Assembly: GCA_963845495.1 (NCBI GenBank)
Contig: CAWJTH010000091.1
Span: forward strand, 1-64,000
DNA length: 64,000 nucleotides
Reading direction: 5' to 3'
DNA from: JAZKFT01 sp963845495
Lineage (GTDB): Bacteria; Bacteroidota; Bacteroidia; Chitinophagales; Chitinophagaceae
Shown: positions 44,600 through 53,315 of the stretch, piece after piece
How positions within the stretch are numbered: position 1 is the stretch's first letter
Layout: each line of letters opens with the position of its first letter
The notes under the pieces: model-generated
Databases searched by the model: none
What the model saw: only the letters and a program-made list of their open reading frames with translations
What the model was told of the DNA's origin: nothing
Program-made: the position numbers and the translations under genes

Positions 44600-46042
44600 A
44601 TGGCATTCAACAACCGCACAAAAATTAAAACACTTTTGGCCACCGAAGCACAGGAGCAAAATGTGGTGGCAATGGGCTGGGTTCGTACTTTTCGCAGCAA
44701 TCGATTTATTGCTTTGAATGATGGAAGCACTATTAATAATATTCAGGTTGTTGTTGATTTTGAGAATTTGGACGCTTCTCTTTTAAAAAGAATTACCACA
44801 GGCGCTTGCTTAAAGGTTGAAGGTCAATTAGTTGCCAGCATTGGTAGCGGTCAATCGGTAGAAATTAAAGCAACGACGGTGGAAGTGTTAGGCGATAGCG
44901 ATCCGGAAACATATCCTATTCAACCTAAAAAACATAGCTTGGAATTTTTGCGTGAAAATGCACACATGCGTTTCCGTACCAATACTTTTAGTGCCGTTTT
45001 TAGGGTAAGAAATACGTTGTCGTTCGCCATCCACCAATTTTTTAACGAGCGGGGATTTTTGTATTTACATACGCCCATCATCACCGCCAGCGATGCAGAA
45101 GGTGCTGGCGAAACTTTTCGTGTAACCACTTTACCTGTTGACGGAAGCGGGCCAAAGGATGAAGATGGCAACATCGATTTTACCCAAGATTTCTTTGGCA
45201 AAAGCACTAATTTAACGGTAAGCGGTCAATTGGAAGGAGAATTGGGTGCCATGGCTTTTGGCGATGTATATACGTTTGGGCCAACTTTTAGGGCTGAAAA
45301 TAGCAATACTACCCGCCATTTGGCTGAATTTTGGATGATTGAACCTGAAATGGCTTTCAGCGATTTGGAAGACAATCAGAATTTGGCAGAAGAATTTATC
45401 CAATATATCATCCGTTACGCCATGGAGCAAAATGCGGATGATTTGAAATTTTTGGCCGACCGTTTGGCTGATGAAGAAAAACAATTGCCGCAAGATAAAC
45501 GCCAAGAATTTGGCCTGATGGAAAAACTGGGTTTTGTAATCAACAATAAATTTGAACGTATTACCTACACTGAAGCAATTGATATTTTATTGGCCAGTCC
45601 GGCTTATAAAAAGAAGAAATTTCAGTACGATGTAAAATGGGGAATTGATTTACAAAGCGAACACGAGAGGTATTTGGTAGAGAAACATTTTAAGAAACCG
45701 GTAATAGTAACTAATTATCCGAAGGATATAAAAGCATTTTACATGCGCCAAAACGACGATGGCAAAACCGTTGCCGCTATGGATATTTTGGCTCCAGGTA
45801 TTGGCGAAATTGTTGGTGGCAGCCAACGGGAAGAAAGGTTGGAAAAACTGACCAAACGCATGGACGAAATGAACATCCCGACCGAAGAACTGGATTGGTA
45901 CTTGGATACGCGTCGTTATGGTGCTTGTCCGCATGCTGGCTTTGGCCTTGGTTTTGAGCGCATTGTACAGTTTGTAACCGGCATGACCAATATTCGCGAC
46001 GTGATACCTTTTGCAAGAACGCCGAAAAATTGTGAATTTTAA
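44600..46042 (+). CDS. asnS: Asparagine-tRNA ligase
   Basis: Class IIb synthetase charging tRNA-Asn. 480 residues from ATG 44600 (MAFNNRTKIKTLL); the open frame before it is repeat. The N-terminal OB-fold anticodon domain (VAMGWVRTFRSNRFIALNDG) spans about 1-115. The catalytic domain has TASDAEGAGETFRV at about 165-178, FGPTFRAENSNTTRHLAEF at about 228-246 (motif 2) and GFGLGFERIVQFVTG at about 451-465 (motif 3). The 62-residue insertion in the middle is normal for bacterial AsnRS. Terminated by the hairpin at 46093. Confidence 0.96.
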   Translation: MAFNNRTKIKTLLATEAQEQNVVAMGWVRTFRSNRFIALNDGSTINNIQVVVDFENLDASLLKRITTGACLKVEGQLVASIGSGQSVEIKATTVEVLGDSDPETYPIQPKKHSLEFLRENAHMRFRTNTFSAVFRVRNTLSFAIHQFFNERGFLYLHTPIITASDAEGAGETFRVTTLPVDGSGPKDEDGNIDFTQDFFGKSTNLTVSGQLEGELGAMAFGDVYTFGPTFRAENSNTTRHLAEFWMIEPEMAFSDLEDNQNLAEEFIQYIIRYAMEQNADDLKFLADRLADEEKQLPQDKRQEFGLMEKLGFVINNKFERITYTEAIDILLASPAYKKKKFQYDVKWGIDLQSEHERYLVEKHFKKPVIVTNYPKDIKAFYMRQNDDGKTVAAMDILAPGIGEIVGGSQREERLEKLTKRMDEMNIPTEELDWYLDTRRYGACPHAGFGLGFERIVQFVTGMTNIRDVIPFARTPKNCEF

Positions 46043-46092
46043 TGGCTTGTAAAAGATGTGATTTATAAGTGTCAGCCGATCATTTATGTAAT

Positions 46093-46132
46093 AAAATAGC
46101 CTTATCAAAATGGACTTTGATAAGGCTATTTT
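46093..46132. terminator. Bidirectional terminator between asnS and an M16 gene
   Basis: A 17-base arm AAAATAGCCTTATCAAA and its exact reverse complement around a six-base loop, with T tracts on both strands between convergent genes. Confidence 0.85.
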
Positions 46133-46190
46133 ATTTCTTTTATTTATTTGATTATAAACTAATAAGTAAACAGCTTGGGTTGGCCAAAGC

Positions 46191-47558
46191 TTAATTTTTT
46201 GTATTTTTTATCACTGGTTTTGTAGCAGGCAAATCTGGTAAAGTTGCTGGCGCATATAAGTTTGGTGTTACTTTGGCTGGGTCGCCTTGGTACACCCAAG
46301 TCATATTGTTTACATATTTGTTGAAGGCAGCATTTACATCTTTCACCGTAACTTTTTTGAAATCGTCGTTCATGGTAATAGCCCGTTTCCAATTGTTGTG
46401 TAAGGCTTCGTTGCTAGCAAAAGATGAAGCTTGGGCACTATTCGTTTCCTGTTTATAATAGGTTGAGGTAAGATAAGTTGTTTTCATATCCTTCACATCA
46501 TCTTGCGTAAATCCCTCTTTTTTAATTTTTGCCAAAAAAGCTTTTAGCACCGTAATGTATTTGTTTGGATCTGTTGTGGACACAAAAAAAGAGGAACTTG
46601 AACTTGCACCACCATTAAACCAAGTGGCGGGTGCGTAAGACAACCCATTTTTGGTACGGATTTCCAAGAAATGTTTTTCGTACGTTATGCGCATAGCTAA
46701 TTGAAAAGCATTGTAATCGGGTGAGCCTGGTGTTGGGCCGCTGGTAACACCTTCAATGTAATTAGTGGCTAAATCTTTTTTCTGTGCTATAAAACTGGTT
46801 TTAGCAGGTTGGTAAGCCATTTTTTTCAAGGTAAAAGGTTTACCCTGCGGGATAGAGGCCAACATATTACCAATATATTTTTCTAATAAAGCTTTATCTA
46901 AATCGCCCACTACCACAATAAACATGCGTGATTTTTCTAAAATGGAATGGTAATACATTTTAGCTTCAATGGCTGTAATTGGCGTAATTGTTTTTTCAGA
47001 ACCCTCTGGCGCTTTGGAATAATCTTTACCGGCAAATGCTGTTTGTTTAGCCAGTTTGTCAATGGCATAATCAGGCTGCGACGCTTGTGCTTTCAAATTA
47101 TTGATGGCATCTTGTTTAATTCGGGTAAATTCTTTTTCGTCAAACAAAGGCATTGTAATGGCATCGGCATATAACGGCCAAACGGTTTCGAAATCGCTTT
47201 TAATACAATTCATGGTTATTTTGGCAAAATCCATACCCGTTACAGCACTTACGCTGCCGCTAACCTTATCAAGCTTGTTTTTAAAAGCATCCTTGCTATC
47301 GTTTTTAGTGCCGCATTCACTTAGTGCGGTCATGGCCAAGCTTTCAATGCCTTCTTTGTTGGCCGGATAATTTTGAACACCTCCTTTTATAACAGTTTGT
47401 ATTTCAACAATTTCGTTATGGCTAGGCTGAACAATAACTTTTACGCCGTTCACCATCATTTCGTATGCATCAGAAGGTTGTGCAAAGGCAGAAAAAACGC
47501 AAGCCATCGGCAACAAAATGGCCAGCATTTTTTTATAGGGAAATAAAATATTTTTCAT
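46191..47558 (-). CDS. M16 peptidase-like partner subunit, exported
   Basis: 455 residues. A signal peptide is present (KKMLAILLPMACVFSAFAQ near 9-27). The zinc motif region reads ESLAMTALSECGTK, lacking HxxEH, so it is a non-catalytic M16 chain. The Arg/Tyr region is present (FLEIRTKNGLSYAPATW). It forms a pair with the active, also exported gene 23 bases upstream (47582), probably cotranscribed, and both likely act in the periplasm. Confidence 0.88.
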   Translation of the reverse strand: MKNILFPYKKMLAILLPMACVFSAFAQPSDAYEMMVNGVKVIVQPSHNEIVEIQTVIKGGVQNYPANKEGIESLAMTALSECGTKNDSKDAFKNKLDKVSGSVSAVTGMDFAKITMNCIKSDFETVWPLYADAITMPLFDEKEFTRIKQDAINNLKAQASQPDYAIDKLAKQTAFAGKDYSKAPEGSEKTITPITAIEAKMYYHSILEKSRMFIVVVGDLDKALLEKYIGNMLASIPQGKPFTLKKMAYQPAKTSFIAQKKDLATNYIEGVTSGPTPGSPDYNAFQLAMRITYEKHFLEIRTKNGLSYAPATWFNGGASSSSSFFVSTTDPNKYITVLKAFLAKIKKEGFTQDDVKDMKTTYLTSTYYKQETNSAQASSFASNEALHNNWKRAITMNDDFKKVTVKDVNAAFNKYVNNMTWVYQGDPAKVTPNLYAPATLPDLPATKPVIKNTKN

Positions 47559-47581
47559 TGATGAATTTTTCTAGGGTTGAA

Positions 47582-48946
47582 TTAATTGGCTTTAAAAAAA
47601 TCAGCGGTTTTAGCGGCTTTGTTCATTTCGGCGTTAATGATAATGCCGGCAACATAAGGTTGGCCGATAATATATTTTTTTACATAACGCTGGATATCTT
47701 GCTTGGTAATTTTATCGCAGCTGGCAAAATAATCTGTGTAAAAATCGAAAGATGCGCTGCACCACCAAAAAGTAAGATTATGGGGTAAATCGGACGGTTT
47801 TTCTTCTTGCCTAATTTTTGTCCGCTTCATAATTTGTTTGGCATCGGCCAACTGCTCATCGGTAAAATAATCGTCGTCGGCCAACATATTTATTTGTTTC
47901 ATCAATTCAGTATAGCATTCTTTTAGCTTCTTGGGGTTTGGCACAACGCTCAAATCTATGGGACCAACATAGCGTGATGTTTGATAACTAAGATCAGCAT
48001 TTGTAGCTAAGCCGCTGTTTACCAAGGATTGGTGCCATTTGGAAGCGTTTAAATTGAGCACATAATAAAGCATATCTGCCGCAATACTGCTTACAGAATC
48101 ATTTCTGGTGTCTGGCCCATGCCAGTCTATTTCAATATAAGGCGTTTGGGCAATGGAAGATTCTTTTATAAAATATTCCGTTTTGGCCAAAGGCGGAAAT
48201 TCAGGTATGGGATATTTTGTTTGGGGGTCAAAACCGCTATTGGGCCAGGAACCGAAAATAGCATTGGCCTGCTGGAAAACCTGTTCGTGGCTTACATCGC
48301 CACAAATTACCAGCAACGAATTATTGGGTACATAATATTTGTCTTTTATGACCATCATTTTTTCTGGCGTTGCAGTGTTAATAATGTTATGGTCACCAAT
48401 GGGATTTTTGCGGGTAAATAAATCGCCCCACAGTTTTTTGTTCAATTCAATCCAAAGTTGAAAACCTGGGTCACTTTCGCCGCGTTGAAATTCGCCATCC
48501 ACCACCGGTCTTTCTTTAGCCATATCTTCAGTTTTATAAATAGGAAAGCGAACAGCGGCATTCATAAATTGCAGGCCTTGGGTTAAACTGTCTTTATCGA
48601 AAGTAAAGAAGTAATTTACCCTTTCAAAACCGGTTGTACCATTCCAGATCATGCCCAATTCCTGCGTACGTTTCAAAAACTTTTCCTGATCGGGATAATC
48701 TTTATTGGCCTTAAAAAACATGTGTTCGAACAAATGGCTAAGGCCGCTGTATTCCGGACCTTCGGTGTAAGCGCCATTTTTTACGGCAATCTCGATAGTT
48801 GCCAACGGCACTTTGTGGTTTTCAATTACTACCACTTCCAAGCCATTATCTAATTTAGACCAATAATAATCTTTGGGCAATCGGGGCTGTGCCCATATTA
48901 CCGCACTTAGCAAGACCAAACTTGCAGCAAGAAAAGTTTTTTTCAT
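47582..48946 (-). CDS. M16 zinc peptidase, exported active subunit
   Basis: 454 residues. Signal peptide MKKTFLAASLVLLSAVIWAQ. The zinc motif HLFEH is at 71-75 (GLSHLFEHMFF) and the third ligand is in the VVDGEFQRGESDPG segment at about 149-162. It is a second, exported M16 system, complementing the cytoplasmic pair at 41161/43103. The downstream partner at 46191 lies 23 bases on. Confidence 0.92.
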   Translation of the reverse strand: MKKTFLAASLVLLSAVIWAQPRLPKDYYWSKLDNGLEVVVIENHKVPLATIEIAVKNGAYTEGPEYSGLSHLFEHMFFKANKDYPDQEKFLKRTQELGMIWNGTTGFERVNYFFTFDKDSLTQGLQFMNAAVRFPIYKTEDMAKERPVVDGEFQRGESDPGFQLWIELNKKLWGDLFTRKNPIGDHNIINTATPEKMMVIKDKYYVPNNSLLVICGDVSHEQVFQQANAIFGSWPNSGFDPQTKYPIPEFPPLAKTEYFIKESSIAQTPYIEIDWHGPDTRNDSVSSIAADMLYYVLNLNASKWHQSLVNSGLATNADLSYQTSRYVGPIDLSVVPNPKKLKECYTELMKQINMLADDDYFTDEQLADAKQIMKRTKIRQEEKPSDLPHNLTFWWCSASFDFYTDYFASCDKITKQDIQRYVKKYIIGQPYVAGIIINAEMNKAAKTADFFKAN

Positions 48947-48979
48947 TTGTCTTGGTTATATATTTCTCCCGAAAATAAA

Positions 48980-49006
48980 AAACCTGCACCATAAATGTGC
49001 AGGTTT
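48980..49006 (-). terminator. Hairpin upstream of the exported M16 genes
   Basis: AAACCTGCAC and GTGCAGGTTT arms with a 7-base loop; on the minus strand followed by T-rich sequence. It could end the transcript of the gene at 49437-50417. Confidence 0.7.
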
Positions 49007-49157
49007 AAACATATTAATTATTGAAAGGTTGAAGCTGGCGAGTGTAACTCCCGTGGGTGTGAATCGTCAGTGGCGGATGGTGAACGCTTAATGAAAATCT
49101 TCAAAATCAAAATTATAGAACATATTGTATTTATTGTGAAAGCTAAAATGATGGGTA

Positions 49158-49314
49158 GTGTCTCAGTTTGAAATTTAATGCTTGATCGTAAAGTAAAAAG
49201 AATTTAAGCAATATCTCGATTTAGTGTTTCTGTGCCTCAGTGGCAAATATTGGTTTGCCACTGAGGCACAGAAACACTGAAACTTTTAAATGGTCAACTT
49301 CAAAACTGAGACAC
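49158..49314. repeat. MITE-like nested inverted repeat
   Basis: Outer arms GTGTCTCAGTTTGAA (49158-49172) and TTCAAAACTGAGACAC (49299-49314) enclose a perfect 25-base-arm hairpin: 49223-49247 pairs with 49254-49278 across a six-base loop (words CACTGAG, GCACAGA). The rest of this 490-base gap holds no gene apart from array words near 49040-49090 and 49404-49436 (CACTCAC, GACAGAC, GACTCTC). I saw no convincing target-site duplication. Confidence 0.75.
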
Positions 49315-49436
49315 AACCAAATAATTAGAATTAAAACTTCTCAATTCCACGCAAATGAAAGAACATGAAAAGGTGGGTGACCTATAATGAAGACTTAATT
49401 TAACGCTTGCCACTCACGACAGACGACTCTCAATGC

Positions 49437-50417
49437 TTACCATCCTAAAATCCAAGCAAAAATCAACGGTGCAACAATCGTCGCATCGCTTTCCACAATA
49501 AATTTTGGTGTATGGATATCTAATTTACCCCAAGTAATCTTTTCGTTTGGAACGGCACCGGAATAAGAGCCATACGAAGTGGTAGAATCAGAAATCTGGC
49601 AGAAATAACTCCAGAACGGAACATCGTGCATTTCTAGATCTTGGTACATCATCGGCACCACGCATATTGGGAAATCACCAGCAATGCCACCACCAATTTG
49701 GAAGAAACCAATGCCTTTTCCACTGCAATTATTTTTGTACCAATCAGCCAACCAAACCATGTATTCGATGCCGTTTTTTACCGTGCTGGCTTTTAATTCG
49801 CCCTTAATTACATAGCTCGCAAAAATGTTTCCAGTGGTGCTGTCTTCCCAACCCGGGCAAACAATCGGCAAATTCTTTTCTGCCGCAGCAACAATCCAAC
49901 TATTTTTTGGGTCGATTTCATAGTATTGTTCCAACTCGCCGCTTAATACAGTTTTGTACAAAAATTCGTGCGGAAAAAAACGTTCGCCAGCAGCTTCTGC
50001 TACCGTCCATTGTTTTACCAAATGCTTTTGTAAGCGGCGGAAAGCTTCTTCTTCGGGAATGCAAGTGTCGGTAACGCGGTTGTAATGGTTTTCCAACAAA
50101 TCCCATTCGTCTTGCGGTGTTAAATCCCTATAGTTTGGAACACGCTTGTATTTGCTATGCGCCACCAAGTTCATTACATCTTCCTCCAAATTGGCACCTG
50201 TGCAACTAATGATGGCAATTTTATCTTGGCGGATCATTTCGGCTAAACTTAAGCCCAATTCTGCCGTACTCATGGCACCAGCCAAGGTCACCATCATTTT
50301 TCCACCTTCCAACAAATGCGTTTCATATCCTTTTGCGGCATCCACCAAGGCTGCGGCGTTAAAGTGGCGATAATGGTGTTCCACAAACTTTGAAATCGGT
50401 CCTCTTTCCATATACAT
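49437..50417 (-). CDS. Deoxyhypusine synthase family protein
   Basis: About 326 residues from ATG 50417 (MYMERGPISKFVEHHYRHFN); the longer frame starts at a TTG and crosses a palindrome (CCTGTCTTATCCCGACAGG). NAD-binding pieces TLAGAMSTAELGLSLAEMI and ISCTGANLEEDVMNLVAH, and CPGWEDSTTGNIFASYVIKG, match deoxyhypusine synthase. The active-site WGK lysine is kept (EKITWGKLDI at about 295-304). Bacteria lack eIF5A, and such homologs are thought to make homospermidine or act on other amines. No polyamine gene is beside it. Substrate uncertain. Confidence 0.85.
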   Translation of the reverse strand: MYMERGPISKFVEHHYRHFNAAALVDAAKGYETHLLEGGKMMVTLAGAMSTAELGLSLAEMIRQDKIAIISCTGANLEEDVMNLVAHSKYKRVPNYRDLTPQDEWDLLENHYNRVTDTCIPEEEAFRRLQKHLVKQWTVAEAAGERFFPHEFLYKTVLSGELEQYYEIDPKNSWIVAAAEKNLPIVCPGWEDSTTGNIFASYVIKGELKASTVKNGIEYMVWLADWYKNNCSGKGIGFFQIGGGIAGDFPICVVPMMYQDLEMHDVPFWSYFCQISDSTTSYGSYSGAVPNEKITWGKLDIHTPKFIVESDATIVAPLIFAWILGW

Positions 50418-50566
50418 GTTTGCCTGTCTTATCCCGACAGGCAGGTTTACGATTGACTGTTTTTTATTGGCTGCGAAGGTAATGGATGGTTGGCTTTTTA
50501 CAGCTTTGGATGAAGCTGCTTTTAAGTTGAACAAAAAGATTAATTTTGGAGTGTTAACCAAAGGTT

Positions 50567-50929
50567 ATGGCATCAAAAAATATAGCAGATAAAAACCAAC
50601 AAATTGCAGACTTCTTACTTCCCAATGGGCTTACCATTGAGGAAACAGAAGCCGCAACTGCGGTTATTGTTGAGGAAATTTATATAAAAGCGTTTGCTAG
50701 TAATGTTGCAATTCACTATAAAGACGGACGTTGCAACAATAAAACTGAATTTATTGAGGCAAAACCTGATGGGAGCGAAGATTTAGTTTGGTTAGATGAG
50801 AAAACTGATATGTTTAATTTTTTGAAACACTTATTGCCACCCAAACTTGGCAAATGGGCCTATCTTTTAAATGACCCACGCTATTTTGCACTCAAACAAA
50901 CTCACACGCAAATATTTGAACATGCCTGA
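50567..50929 (+). CDS. Candidate antitoxin partner of a zeta-type toxin
   Basis: 120 residues, acidic, mostly helical, starting MASKNIADKNQQIADFLLPN. No motif I recognise. Its last 8 bases overlap the start of the zeta-type gene, and such a gene pair is common in Bacteroidota. I infer an antitoxin or a kinase partner from coupling alone. The phrase KYDG/HYKDGRCNNKTEFIEAKPDG could be a small beta segment. Confidence 0.5.
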   Translation: MASKNIADKNQQIADFLLPNGLTIEETEAATAVIVEEIYIKAFASNVAIHYKDGRCNNKTEFIEAKPDGSEDLVWLDEKTDMFNFLKHLLPPKLGKWAYLLNDPRYFALKQTHTQIFEHA

Positions 50930-51512
50930 TTTTTTTATTATTGCTGGCCCAAACGGTGCTGGAAAGAGTACCTATGCTCAGCAATTTATCCCTTCTTCGG
51001 TTGCTATTTTTAATGGTGATTTAGTGTTTGCAGAGTTGATTAGTAAATATCCACAAATTGAGCCAATTCGATTACAAGGCGGTGTTGCGGTAGCATTAGA
51101 AAAAGCAAGAGACGAAGCGTTAGTAAACAATAAAAGCTTCGCTTTCGAAAGCAATTATTCATCAAAGATGGCTAGCGAAATAACCAAACTTTTTAAAGAT
51201 GCTGGATATACTGTTACGATTTTGTATTTCGGTATAACGGATACTGTTTTTTCTAAGCAAAGAGTACTTGACAGGGTAAAGCTTGGTGGACATTATGTTG
51301 ACCTTCCAACCATCACCTATAATTTCAATGAAGGCATTAAACGGGTAAATGCCAATCTTTCGTTATATGATAATGTTCTTTTTATTGATGCTTTAGAAAA
51401 CAAAGCAAAAATTATTGCGCTTTATAAAAAATCAACTGGAATTAAAACGATATTGACTGATGGCATTGATTGGTTTGAGACGAATTTTAAAAAGATTTTT
51501 ATGAAGCTTTAA
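50922..51512 (+). CDS. Zeta toxin family P-loop kinase
   Basis: 196 residues from ATG 50922 (MPDFFIIAGPNGAGKST). Walker A GPNGAGKST at 9-17, then FNGDLVFAELI at about 33-43 with the conserved Asp that acts as base, FAFESNYSS at about 73-81, and RVKLGGHYVDLPTI at about 121-134, the family R-x-x-x-G-G-H motif. Zeta toxins phosphorylate UDP-N-acetylglucosamine and block peptidoglycan synthesis. Overlaps the small gene before it. Confidence 0.84.
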   Translation: MPDFFIIAGPNGAGKSTYAQQFIPSSVAIFNGDLVFAELISKYPQIEPIRLQGGVAVALEKARDEALVNNKSFAFESNYSSKMASEITKLFKDAGYTVTILYFGITDTVFSKQRVLDRVKLGGHYVDLPTITYNFNEGIKRVNANLSLYDNVLFIDALENKAKIIALYKKSTGIKTILTDGIDWFETNFKKIFMKL

Positions 51513-51565
51513 CCCGGTGTTATATACTTTCTTTTTTCTTGTTTAAGTTTCTTTATACCTTATTT

Positions 51566-52483
51566 TTAAAACTGCCAACCCACAATCCTACTCATCTTAT
51601 TCCCTTGCCCCATATTAATTGTTTTTATTTCAGCCGCCCCAACTTGTTTCAATTGGCGGTAAATGTTATCCAAGTGTTCGTTTCTCGAAACCAAAGTGGT
51701 AAACCAATGGCATGACTCAGCGAATTGTTTGCTTTGTATAATCATTGTGTTGATAAATCTTTCTTCGCCGCCTTCGCACCATAATTCATTGTTTTTACCC
51801 GCAAAATTTAAGACCGGCTTAACCTGTTTCTTACCCGTTAAATTATTTATTTTACGAATACTTCCTGCATTCGCCTGCGCAGCAGATGCGTGAAAAGGCG
51901 GATTACAAATTGTCACATCAAATCGTTCTCCTTTTTGGATAATACCTTTAAAAATATCTTTTTTGTTGATTTGTAACCGCAATTTAATATTGTTTTTTAA
52001 CGATGGGTTTTCAGAAATGATTTGATTGCCCGATGCAATAGCAGCCGCATCAATATCAGCCCCAACAAATTGCCAACCATATTCTTGATGGCCGATGATG
52101 GGATATACACAATTGGCCCCAACGCCAATATCAAAACATTTTATTTGTGCGCCAATTGGAATTTTATTGCCGTTATCAATGGCCAATAAATCGGCTACGT
52201 AATGGATATAATCGGCCCTGCCGGGAATGGGCGGGCATAAATATCCATCTGGAATATCCCAATAATCGATTTTATAAAAATGTTTCAGCAAAGCTTTGTT
52301 CAACATTTTTACCGCTGCGGGATTAAAAAAATCGATGGATTCATCGCCATATTTATTGATGGAAACATAAGGCGCCAATGCTGGGGAACTTTTTATCAAC
52401 TGCATAAAATCATATCGTTCCCGATGTTGGTTGCGGGGGTGTAGCTGTGATTTTTCTTTTGGATGAATTTTTTTGGGGAGCAT
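51566..52483 (-). CDS. rlmF: 23S rRNA adenine(1618)-N6-methyltransferase
   Basis: About 305 residues from ATG 52483 (MLPKKIHPKEKSQLHPRNQH); the TTG nine codons upstream is unlikely. The SAM-binding Rossmann fold shows FDIGVGANCVYPIIG at about 113-127, and the catalytic N6-adenine motif NPPF is in TICNPPFHASAAQAN at about 201-215. It matches RlmF (YbiN), which methylates A1618 of 23S rRNA. Length is normal. It converges on the zeta toxin gene. Confidence 0.9.
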   Translation of the reverse strand: MLPKKIHPKEKSQLHPRNQHRERYDFMQLIKSSPALAPYVSINKYGDESIDFFNPAAVKMLNKALLKHFYKIDYWDIPDGYLCPPIPGRADYIHYVADLLAIDNGNKIPIGAQIKCFDIGVGANCVYPIIGHQEYGWQFVGADIDAAAIASGNQIISENPSLKNNIKLRLQINKKDIFKGIIQKGERFDVTICNPPFHASAAQANAGSIRKINNLTGKKQVKPVLNFAGKNNELWCEGGEERFINTMIIQSKQFAESCHWFTTLVSRNEHLDNIYRQLKQVGAAEIKTINMGQGNKMSRIVGWQF

Positions 52484-52597
52484 TGCTTGAATAAAATAAA
52501 ACAGAGGCAAAATTAGCTATTGTAAAAGTGCTGTTGGTTTTGATGTTTTTTTTAAACAATACTTATGCACTTTGATGTTTTCGGCATCTTTTAAAAC

Positions 52598-53290
52598 ATG
52601 AAAATCCCTGTCATGTTCGGTGCCATCTTTTTTATGGCTTGCAATGGCGCCGTTGCGCCAACATTTGTTGTAAAACAAAAAACAGTGGAACAAATTCCTT
52701 TAGCAGCAATAAATTACGATAGCTGCAAACAACAAATTATTGTATTAAAACAAAAGTATAGAGCCAATTGGAAAAATATGCTGCCGTTAGAAAAGGAAAT
52801 CATATTTACAAAAGCCGTTACCGAGACGATTATGCCAAGTTGGATGGGAACCAAATGGGATTTTAACGGCATTACCCAAACGCCTAAAAAAGGCACCATT
52901 GCCTGCGGTTATTTTGTTACCACCGTTTTGCGGGATGCGGGCATAAAATTGGCCCGTTCAAAATTGGCGCAACAACCTTCGGGTTTAATAATTAAAGCAT
53001 TGGTAAAGCAATCTCATATAAAACATTTATGCGGTATCGATATCGCCACTTTTATAACACACATAAAAGCAATGGGTTACGGTCTTTACATTGTTGGGCT
53101 CGATTGCCATGTTGGCTTTTTATATAACGATGGAAGGCAAGTGTATTTCATCCATGCCAGTTGGATCGGCACCAAAGATGTTCAAAAGGAAATAGCGGAA
53201 AACAGCATCATTTTATCAAGATCTCAATATAAAGTAATTGGCAAAATAAGTGCCGATGCTCAATTGTTAGATAATTGGATCAATTTGTAA
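52598..53290 (+). CDS. Lipoprotein with an NlpC/P60-like cysteine-peptidase pattern
   Basis: 230 residues. MKIPVMFGAIFFMAC gives a lipoprotein signal with Cys 15. In the mature part, GTIACGYFVTTVLRDAGIKL at about 99-118 has a Cys followed by hydrophobic helix, and VGLDCHVGFLYNDG plus YFIHASW near 167-187 supply two histidines in the order Cys-His-His. This is the arrangement of NlpC/P60 or related papain-like peptidases, although overall similarity is low to my eye. A periplasmic peptidoglycan or peptide hydrolase is proposed, not established. Confidence 0.55.
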   Translation: MKIPVMFGAIFFMACNGAVAPTFVVKQKTVEQIPLAAINYDSCKQQIIVLKQKYRANWKNMLPLEKEIIFTKAVTETIMPSWMGTKWDFNGITQTPKKGTIACGYFVTTVLRDAGIKLARSKLAQQPSGLIIKALVKQSHIKHLCGIDIATFITHIKAMGYGLYIVGLDCHVGFLYNDGRQVYFIHASWIGTKDVQKEIAENSIILSRSQYKVIGKISADAQLLDNWINL

Positions 53291-53315
53291 TAACGTAAAA
53301 AGCCTAGCAAACAGG

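Noticed and set aside
50418..50561. N-terminal extension of the deoxyhypusine synthase-like protein
   Set aside because: It starts at TTG and runs through a palindrome; the conserved part begins at ATG 50417.
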